Positions 1 to 4,543 of a stretch of DNA of 5,358 nt are shown here, piece after piece. The notes beneath the pieces were generated by a model. That model worked only from the letters and a program-made list of their open reading frames with translations. It had not been told where the DNA came from and did no database searches. This DNA is from Flavobacteriales bacterium (GTDB taxonomy: Bacteria > Bacteroidota > Bacteroidia > Flavobacteriales_D > Parvicellaceae): contig JALTUD010000393.1 in NCBI GenBank assembly GCA_027047735.1, positions 1-5,358 on the forward strand, written 5' to 3'. A program made the position numbers and the translations under genes. How positions within the stretch are numbered: position 1 is the stretch's first letter; every line of letters begins with the position of its first letter.

Positions 1-928
1 CATCTTTTACTTTATAATTCTTAATAGCAAAAGGTCTTGGGTCAACCATACTTGTAAAGTTACCCGAAACAAAGAAACCTAATATAGGGTCTGTTTTATT
101 TCCTGCACTATCTTTTTTCATTAACAAAGGTCCGGAAACAACCCCTTCTAAAAGGTTATACCCATAATGATCTAAACCATACGTTTTTTGACCAAACTTA
201 TATCCTGAGGTTATATATTCAACCCCTCCAAAATACTCACGAGAAGCACCTCTTGTTGTAATGGAAATAATCCCTCCGGTTACATCCCCGTAATTAGCAG
301 GAAGCCCCCCGGTTAATACCGCTACCTCTTGTATTGCAGATTTAGGCAAAGAAGAAGACCCACGCACTTTAATCCCATCGATATAGTAATAAGTAGCATC
401 GCTACGAGAACCACGAACAGACTGAACATTACCATTCGCATCGGTTTGTACACCACCTACTGTTGAAGCAATAGCTCCGGCAGAACGCCCCGGCATTCTT
501 GCCAATTCTTCACGCGTTACCGTTCCTCCTGTTGCTCCACCATCTTTATCTATCAAGGGAACTTTGTAAGCAACAACCTCAACCTCATCTAATAAATCCC
601 CTTCTTTTAAGACAATGTTCGGTAATGGTAGCAACTTACTTCCCTTAACGATTATCCCTTCCAGTTTTTGTTTTTGATAACCAACATAACTCACTTCAAT
701 ATCATATTTCCCCGGCTCAATATTGGAAATTTTGAAATGACCATCGAAATCAGTTGTTGCTCCTGTTTTCATATTCCCGTTTTGCCAAAGGGTAACATTC
801 ACAAAGGGTAAAGGCTCTCCTGCCTCATCCACAACCGTACCTTTAATAGTTCCTGTTCCTGATTGTGCGAAGGTTGCCCCTACACTTATCAACAATAAGA
901 AAAACAATAGCGTAATTTTATTTAACAT
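1..928 (-). CDS. TonB-dependent outer-membrane receptor with N-terminal carboxypeptidase-regulatory-like domain (5' part; runs off left edge)
   Basis: Open frame of 309 codons from ATG at 928 to the window edge, so the C-terminal barrel is missing. Residues 1-21 form a Sec signal peptide (hydrophobic core around LLFFLLLISVG, likely cleavage after ATFA before Q22). Residues about 27-108 form a carboxypeptidase-regulatory-like beta-sandwich (GTIKGTVVDEAGEPLPFVNV, DFDGHFKI, PGKYDIEVSYVGY). Residues about 114-122 (DEVEVVAYK) are a plausible TonB box. Residues about 130-228 are the plug domain, with VRGSRSDATYYYIDG and the closing GGLPANYGDVTGGIISITT. Barrel strands begin near 233. The family lies in the outer membrane and imports or binds a ligand using TonB-ExbBD energy. 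The ligand cannot be read from this part. It is not a classical SusC, because the usual SusC plug signature is absent and no SusD partner is visible. The ATG has an AT-rich upstream region and no Shine-Dalgarno sequence, as expected in this phylum. The gene lies downstream of a co-oriented LytTR regulator but has its own promoter candidate. Confidence 0.93.
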   Translation of the reverse strand, partial: MLNKITLLFFLLLISVGATFAQSGTGTIKGTVVDEAGEPLPFVNVTLWQNGNMKTGATTDFDGHFKISNIEPGKYDIEVSYVGYQKQKLEGIIVKGSKLLPLPNIVLKEGDLLDEVEVVAYKVPLIDKDGGATGGTVTREELARMPGRSAGAIASTVGGVQTDANGNVQSVRGSRSDATYYYIDGIKVRGSSSLPKSAIQEVAVLTGGLPANYGDVTGGIISITTRGASREYFGGVEYITSGYKFGQKTYGLDHYGYNLLEGVVSGPLLMKKDSAGNKTDPILGFFVSGNFTSMVDPRPFAIKNYKVKD

Positions 929-997
929 ATTTATATAATTTAAATTCTTAATTCACAGTAAGTTACGTTTATCAACCGCTCGCAAAACAGCCTTTCG

Positions 998-1005
998 CAA
1001 ACTTA
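998..1005 (-). promoter_or_regulatory. Candidate -7 promoter box (TAAGTTTG) for the TonB-dependent receptor
   Basis: On the minus strand this reads TAAGTTTG, an exact fit to the Bacteroidota -7 consensus TAnnTTTG. Transcription would start near 990-993 and leave an untranslated leader of about 64 nt before the ATG at 928. No TTG sits at the usual 19-21 nt upstream. That position is covered by the inverted repeat at 1013-1035, so the promoter may depend on a regulator. This is a prediction from consensus only. Confidence 0.5.
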
Positions 1006-1012
1006 CACAAAC

Positions 1013-1035
1013 CACAAAGAAAATAATTCTTTGTG
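1013..1035. repeat. Perfect 9-bp inverted repeat (CACAAAGAA / TTCTTTGTG), candidate operator of the receptor gene
   Basis: The arms CACAAAGAA (1013-1021) and TTCTTTGTG (1027-1035) are exact reverse complements around a 5-nt AATAA spacer. The repeat starts 8 bp upstream of the receptor's -7 box and spans the expected -33 region. A dimeric DNA-binding regulator could occupy such a dyad. The arms are AT-rich, so chance is not excluded. It is not an intrinsic terminator for the upstream regulator gene: it is short and AT-rich, and on the minus strand it is not followed by a clean U-run. Confidence 0.4.
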
Positions 1036-1208
1036 AATATTTAACATTTTTTTCAAATAAATTCATTTCAATTTTTAAAAGTCTTGCTTTTTCTCTTTAC
1101 ATTACTCACAAACAAAACTATTAATTTTATTGTTTCCTTTTTAGATTTAATTAGGTTTAGGTTATTTCCCGTAAGGAAACGGTAAAGACTTCTCAAATCA
1201 TACCTCTC

Positions 1209-1967
1209 CTAAAAAGAGTTAATGTACTGAAGAAATCCGGATAGTTTTCTTCGCGATACCGGTACTACCTTTCCGGTAGAAAGCACAGCTACGTTTCCTT
1301 CTAACCTGGAAAATTCTTTTAAATGATCTTTGACATTTATGATATGGGATTTATGCACCCTGTAAAAAACATTCGGGTCTAAATTCTGCTCGTATATTTT
1401 TATGTTTTTACTACTCAAATAGCGTTTCCCGGAAGCCAGATAAATCATCGTATAATTGTCGCTAGCCTCTAAATGCAGAATATCCTCGCTCCTCAAAATC
1501 ATATATCCTTCTCTTGTGGGGATGCTGATTCTATCGAGGGCTTTGGGCTCTAATACTTCTTCTACAAAAGATTTGAGTTCTTTACTTGATCTTTGCTCCG
1601 GTGTGCCGTGAATTTTTCGCACTTTATCCACTGCGTTTTGCAATTCTTCTATACTTATCGGTTTTTCTAAATAATCAATTGCGTTGACTTTAAAAGCCTT
1701 GAGAGCAAATTCATTGTAAGCCGTTGTAAAAACTACCGAAAAATCGCGTTCGGGGAGTGATTTCAGTAAACTAAAACCATCTTCTCCCGGCATGGCTATA
1801 TCCAAAAACACGACATCGGGTTTGAGTTGCTCTATTTTTGCCCGTGCATCTTCAGCACTATCGGCGATATCCAAAACGGTTACTTCCGAACAGTAATTCG
1901 TTAGTAAAAGTTCTAAGTTTTTTCCTGCGTTTTCTTCGTCATCTACTATTAAGGCTCTCATTTTCAT
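1209..1967 (-). CDS. LytTR-family response regulator (receiver + LytTR DNA-binding domain)
   Basis: A cytoplasmic two-component transcription factor. Numbered from the chosen start, the receiver domain is about residues 3-120. It has the acidic pocket VDDEE (D9, D10), the phosphoacceptor D56 in VVFLDIAMPGEDG, the switch threonines in FTTAY (81-82), and the conserved lysine of YLEKP (K102). A linker leads to a LytTR domain at about 146-252, recognisable by LEASDNYTMIYLASGKRYL, FYRVHKSHIINV and VPVSRRKL. The family binds paired direct repeats about 21-22 bp apart. The start at 1967 (MKMRALIVDDEE) puts the first beta strand near the N-terminus as usual. ATGs at 1997 (10 extra residues) and 1961 are alternatives, and no Shine-Dalgarno sequence decides among them. 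The length of 252 residues is normal for the family. The cognate histidine kinase is not in the window, although flavobacterial LytTR regulators are often next to one. The receptor gene 280 bp downstream could be a target, but nothing shows this. Confidence 0.95.
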   Translation of the reverse strand: MKMRALIVDDEENAGKNLELLLTNYCSEVTVLDIADSAEDARAKIEQLKPDVVFLDIAMPGEDGFSLLKSLPERDFSVVFTTAYNEFALKAFKVNAIDYLEKPISIEELQNAVDKVRKIHGTPEQRSSKELKSFVEEVLEPKALDRISIPTREGYMILRSEDILHLEASDNYTMIYLASGKRYLSSKNIKIYEQNLDPNVFYRVHKSHIINVKDHLKEFSRLEGNVAVLSTGKVVPVSRRKLSGFLQYINSF

Positions 1968-2062
1968 ACGCTTGTTATTTTTACATTCAACGTACATTTT
2001 TCGATAGGACGCTGAACTTATTTCTCTATAAATGTAAAGTGAAAATTTGAATTTACAGCGAT

Positions 2063-2070
2063 TAAAGATA
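2063..2070 (-). promoter_or_regulatory. Weak -7-like box (TATCTTTA) upstream of the response regulator
   Basis: The minus strand reads TATCTTTA, which fits TAnnTTTG except for the last base. It lies about 65-95 bp upstream of the possible start codons of the regulator. No TTG is present at -33. That region is instead occupied by the direct repeats at 2069-2100, as expected for a promoter that needs an activator. Confidence is low because the match is imperfect and the region is AT-rich. Confidence 0.25.
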
Positions 2071-2100
2071 GGAAAAGGTCATTTTTTATTAGGAAAAGGT
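2069..2100. repeat. Two exact 11-bp direct repeats at 21-bp period, candidate LytTR operator
   Basis: TAGGAAAAGGT occurs at 2069-2079 and again, identically, at 2090-2100 (ACCTTTTCCTA on the regulator's strand). The start-to-start distance is 21 bp, or two helical turns. LytTR regulators typically contact two direct repeats on one DNA face at this period. The site lies directly upstream of a gene for such a regulator and upstream of its candidate -7 box, a position suited to autoactivation. The repeat sequence does not match a LytTR half-site consensus I know, so assignment to this protein is inferred from geometry and position. Confidence 0.5.
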
Positions 2101-2140
2101 TTTCTGATTCGGTTTTGCGATTTTTAGTTTCCTATAATTG

Positions 2141-2173
2141 AGACCTAGTAGGTTTTGAAAACCTACTAGGTCT
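2141..2173. repeat. Perfect 16-bp-arm extragenic palindrome (AGACCTAGTAGGTTTT / AAAACCTACTAGGTCT)
   Basis: The arms at 2141-2156 and 2158-2173 are exact reverse complements around a single G at 2157. As RNA it would form a stem of about 12-14 bp with a short TTTGAAA-like loop from either strand. Its plus-strand 3' flank is GAAAAAAGATT, so it lacks a U-run in that direction. On the minus strand the 3' flank is CAATTATAGG. It therefore does not look like a classical terminator. Palindromes of this GACCTA...TAGGTC type recur between genes in flavobacteria to my recollection, and I infer a REP-like repeat. Confidence 0.75.
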
Positions 2174-2192
2174 GAAAAAAGATTAGTCACAC

Positions 2193-2213
2193 GTTAGGGA
2201 TCGTATCCCTAAC
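2193..2213. repeat. 9-bp-arm hairpin GTTAGGGAT-CGT-ATCCCTAAC
   Basis: The exact arms at 2193-2201 and 2205-2213 are separated by CGT. The right arm with its flank, TATCCCTAACACGAAC (2204-2219), is the reverse complement, at 15 of 16 bases, of the tag GTTCGCGTTAGGGATA at 2349-2364 that opens the left structured repeat. The hairpin therefore probably marks the end of a related repeat module lying in the opposite orientation. Confidence 0.65.
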
Positions 2214-2241
2214 ACGAACAAAATAGACGGTACAAAGCGTT

Positions 2242-2325
2242 TTTTGATTCCTTATCCATCTTCATAAAAATTTTCCATAGCTGGGGCTATGCAAAATTTT
2301 TATTCATCGTCTAAGAAACCAAAAA
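2242..2325. repeat. Long imperfect hairpin between the two GTTAGGGATA tags
   Basis: The core arms at 2264-2281 (ATAAAAATTTTCCATAGC) and 2286-2303 (GCTATGCAAAATTTTTAT) are reverse complements with one C-C mismatch around a TGGG loop. Outside the core the flanks stay partly complementary (TTCCTTA-type against CTAAGAAACC) to about 2242 and 2325. An 18-bp arm with a single mismatch is unlikely by chance even in AT-rich DNA. It has no coding potential and no adjacent U-run on either strand. I infer an extragenic structured repeat or part of a small RNA, function unknown. Confidence 0.6.
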
Positions 2326-2352
2326 TTCACTTTCTATCCGCCAATTTCGTTC

Positions 2353-2496
2353 GCGTTAGGGATAGAAGTGGCATCCTTTTGCCCTCCCTCCTTTTGGAGG
2401 GCAAAAGATATAACGGATAGCCCGACCATTACGGCGTTAAAAGTAGTGTAGTGCAACGAAACTGCTTTTTTATGCCGTAATGGGAACGCCCAAATC
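2353..2496 (+). repeat. Left copy of a structured extragenic repeat flanking the ABC exporter gene
   Basis: It opens with GCGTTAGGGATAGAA (2353-2367). A hairpin follows with exact 12-bp arms CTTTTGCCCTCC (2376-2387) and GGAGGGCAAAAG (2396-2407), then the phrase GATAGCCCGACC (2416-2427). A long hairpin (2427-2482) comes next, whose outer arms are CATTACGGC and GCCGTAATG and whose inner arms are AAGTAGT and ACTGCTT. The element ends GGAACGCCCAAATC at 2496. An inverted copy lies at 4367-4521. The phrases resemble a recurrent flavobacterial intergenic motif. It may correspond to the Flavo-1 RNA described for this group, but I cannot confirm that without a covariance-model search. Whether it acts as DNA or RNA is unknown. 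Confidence 0.8.
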
Positions 2497-2547
2497 TACG
2501 ATAAAACATAAACTCTTTAATTCACTCTAAAAGCAAACTATATCGAA

Positions 2548-2579
2548 TTGGTTAAATCAAAAGGAAAAAGTTACCTTTG
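2548..2579 (+). promoter_or_regulatory. Promoter of the ABC exporter: TTG (-33) and TACCTTTG (-7)
   Basis: TACCTTTG at 2572-2579 exactly fits the Bacteroidota -7 consensus TAnnTTTG. TTG at 2548-2550 lies 21 nt upstream, at the right distance for the -33 element. Transcription would begin around 2584-2588, practically at the ATG at 2587. The TTG that could extend the reading frame upstream is therefore better explained as the -33 element than as a start codon. Confidence 0.65.
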
Positions 2580-2586
2580 CCACGTT

Positions 2587-4368
2587 ATGCCGAGTACAGA
2601 AAAAATTTCAGAGAAAAAAAATATGCTGTTGTTCAAGCGGGTGTTGAGCTATGTTTCTCCGTACAACAAGAAGTTTTACATTGCCTTATTCCTTACTCTT
2701 TTTTTGGCTGGAATTGCTATTTTAAGACCTGCTATTATCGGTAAATTGGTGGGAGATTTTGTGGTACATAAAAACAAGGAAGGTCTTTATTACGGGACGC
2801 TTATCGTTATCGGAATATTGATTATCGAAGCTATTGGCGGGTATTTCAGGACGTACCTTTCGCAGGAGGTCGGGCAAAATGTTATTCGTGATATTCGTAA
2901 TCAGCTGTTTAGGCACATTACTCGTCTTAGACTACAATTCTTTGACACTCACCCGATTGGCATGTTGGTTACGCGTGTTATCAGCGACATTGAAACCATA
3001 GCCGATATTTTTTCACAGGGTTTTTTGACCATTATCGGTGATATTTTAACCATTATTTTTGTTCTTGGTACAATGCTTTATATCAATTGGGAACTGACCT
3101 TAATTGTAATTATTCCTATACCTATATTATTATGGGCGACTAAAATTTTTAAAGAATCCATAAAAAAAGCCTTTCAAGACGTTCGTACACAGGTATCAAA
3201 GCTCAATACGTTTGTACAGGAACATATTTCGGGCATTGTTGTGGTAAAGATATTCAACCGCGAAAAGGTAGAAGCACAAAAATTTAGAGCTATCAATAAA
3301 AAACACCGGAAAGCACATATCGATTCCGTTTGGGCGTATTCTATATTTTTTCCCGTGGTTGAAAATTTGAGTGCTTTATCCATTGCTTTACTGGTTTTTT
3401 ACAGCTTATTTCAAATCAACAATCCCGAAGCTGATATACAACTCATCATTACCGACCTTACCGCTTTTATCTTGTTTGTGCATATGCTTTACCGTCCTAT
3501 AAGGATGTTGGCGGATAAATTCAACACGTTACAAATGGGATTGGTGGGAGCAGAACGAGTCTTTACGCTTTTAGACCGTGAAGATTTTATTGAAGAAACT
3601 AACGAAGCATCAAGCCCCGAATCCTTTAAAGGAGCTGTACGTTTTGAAGATGTATGGTTTGCTTACAACGAACCCGAATACGTGCTTAAAGGAATTACTT
3701 TTGATGTTACCCCCGGTGAGACCGTAGCGATTGTAGGCGAAACCGGTTCGGGTAAATCCTCTTTAATCAATTTATTGGGGCGTTTTTACGATTACCAAAA
3801 AGGACATATTTATATAGACGGCAAGGACTTGAAAAAAATAAGCACTTCCACTATACGACAACAAATAGCCGTAGTCCTGCAAGACGTATTTTTATATTCG
3901 GACACCATTTTACACAACATTACCTTAGGCAACGAGAACATCACAAAGGAAGATGTAATCAAAGCCTCAAAATTGGTTGGAGCACACGAGTTTATCACCC
4001 AATTGCCCGGAGGCTACGAATTTAACGTAAAAGAAGGCGGAAGCACCTTATCGGTCGGACAAAGACAACTCATTTCATTTTTAAGAGCCTATGTTTACAA
4101 TCCGAATATTTTAATACTGGACGAAGCCACCTCATCCATCGATTCAGAGTCAGAGTTTTTGATTCAGAATGCTATTGAAAAATTAACCGAAGGAAGAACT
4201 TCTTTTGTCATCGCACATCGCCTTTCCACCATAAAAAAAGCCACCAAAATCATCGTAATGGACAAAGGCGAAATCAAAGAAATCGGTTCTCACGACGAGC
4301 TAATCGCCCAAAAAGGATTTTACAAAACACTATACGATGCACAATTTAAAAAACGAATAGAAGAATGA
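2587..4368 (+). CDS. ABC-type exporter half-transporter (fused membrane and ATPase domains, MsbA/LmrA-like)
   Basis: A 593-residue inner-membrane exporter that should work as a dimer, using ATP to move lipids, drugs or peptides outward. The substrate cannot be told. Numbered from ATG 2587, the transmembrane domain spans about residues 25-310 with six helices (first near 30-49) and the coupling phrase FFDTHPIGMLVTRVISDIE. It is followed by GAERVFTLLD. The ATPase domain spans about 350-585: aromatic A-loop Y360, Walker A GETGSGKSS (384-392), Q-loop Q432 in VVLQD, signature LSVGQRQ (488-494), Walker B ILILDEA with catalytic E513, D-loop SSID, and switch H544 in IAHRLS. All catalytic residues are present. 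The signature has V where LSGGQ has the first G, a variant seen in this family. Length is typical. An upstream TTG at 2548 is the likely -33 element. ATG 2623, preceded by GAGAAAAAAAAT, is a plausible alternative start. Inverted repeats bracket the gene, and its stop codon overlaps the right copy. Confidence 0.95.
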   Translation: MPSTEKISEKKNMLLFKRVLSYVSPYNKKFYIALFLTLFLAGIAILRPAIIGKLVGDFVVHKNKEGLYYGTLIVIGILIIEAIGGYFRTYLSQEVGQNVIRDIRNQLFRHITRLRLQFFDTHPIGMLVTRVISDIETIADIFSQGFLTIIGDILTIIFVLGTMLYINWELTLIVIIPIPILLWATKIFKESIKKAFQDVRTQVSKLNTFVQEHISGIVVVKIFNREKVEAQKFRAINKKHRKAHIDSVWAYSIFFPVVENLSALSIALLVFYSLFQINNPEADIQLIITDLTAFILFVHMLYRPIRMLADKFNTLQMGLVGAERVFTLLDREDFIEETNEASSPESFKGAVRFEDVWFAYNEPEYVLKGITFDVTPGETVAIVGETGSGKSSLINLLGRFYDYQKGHIYIDGKDLKKISTSTIRQQIAVVLQDVFLYSDTILHNITLGNENITKEDVIKASKLVGAHEFITQLPGGYEFNVKEGGSTLSVGQRQLISFLRAYVYNPNILILDEATSSIDSESEFLIQNAIEKLTEGRTSFVIAHRLSTIKKATKIIVMDKGEIKEIGSHDELIAQKGFYKTLYDAQFKKRIEE

Positions 4369-4521
4369 TTTGGGCGTTCCCATTACGGCATAAAAAGCAG
4401 TTTCGTTCGCACTATACTGCTTTTAACGCCGTAATGGTCGGGCTATCACTACTCACTCTTTTGGTTTGCATATATGCAACAAACCAAAAGGAGTTCAAAC
4501 ACGCCGTTCTATCCCTAACGC
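4367..4521 (-). repeat. Right, inverted copy of the structured extragenic repeat
   Basis: This is the reverse complement of the 2353-2496 element. The 81 bp nearest the exporter gene (4367-4447) match 2416-2496 with two substitutions and one single-base insertion in each copy. The far end, 4507-4521, matches GCGTTAGGGATAGAA exactly. Between them the hairpin has a different sequence (arms CTTTTGGTTT 4458-4467 and AAACCAAAAG 4481-4490, with the palindrome TTGCATATATGCAA near its loop) but keeps the CTTTTG...CAAAAG closing base pairs. The long hairpin with CATTACGGC/GCCGTAATG ends is at 4381-4436. The repeat begins on the last two bases of the exporter's TGA stop and ends 22 bp before the next ATG. 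No U-run follows the hairpins on the plus strand, so it is not a standard intrinsic terminator for the exporter. Confidence 0.8.
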
Positions 4522-4543
4522 AACTATTCATAAAACCATTAAA

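Larger units (their letters stand above)
1968..2586. other. Divergent intergenic region rich in palindromes (no gene)
   Basis: This gap between the divergent regulator and exporter genes has no convincing coding frame. From left to right it holds the regulator's leader, the paired 11-bp direct repeats (2069-2100), a 33-bp palindrome (2141-2173), a small GTTAGGGAT hairpin (2193-2213), a long AT-rich hairpin (about 2242-2325), the left copy of a structured repeat (2353-2496), and the exporter promoter (2548-2579). Between 2193 and 2496 nearly every base belongs to a dyad. That density is unlike an ordinary promoter region and suggests accumulated extragenic repeat modules. A small plus-strand frame at about 1838-2050 is only a shadow of the regulator gene. 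Confidence 0.8.

Noticed and set aside
1132..1180. GTTTCCTT/AAGGAAAC inverted repeat as terminator of the regulator gene.
   Set aside because: The arms are 8 bp, 33 nt apart, in AT-rich DNA with no U-run. The nearby CCGT/ACGG stem is only 4 bp. A chance match is plausible.
1968..1997. Response regulator start at ATG 1997.
   Set aside because: It adds ten residues (MYVECKNNKR) ahead of the usual receiver start. It is not excluded, since no ribosome-binding site decides, but ATG 1967 fits the domain better.
1838..2050. Plus-strand frame of 70 codons opposite the response regulator.
   Set aside because: Shadow of the regulator gene with no recognisable protein features.
2441..2471. Intrinsic terminator in the left repeat (AAGTAGT/ACTGCTT stem followed by a few T's).
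   Set aside because: The stem is only 7 bp with a G-U pair and a 13-nt loop, and the T-run is short. The same sequence is better explained as the inside of the longer 2427-2482 hairpin.
2141..2500. CRISPR array or tandem repeat locus.
   Set aside because: The repeats are palindromic and inverted and of different kinds. There is no regular repeat-spacer period and no cas gene.
2548..2586. N-terminal extension of the exporter from a TTG start at 2548.
   Set aside because: The TTG and the TACCTTTG downstream fit the -33 and -7 promoter elements, and the 13 added residues look unlike an exporter N-terminus.
2722..3998. Three minus-strand frames of 62-69 codons inside the exporter gene.
   Set aside because: They are antisense shadows of conserved exporter codons, with biased composition and no motifs.
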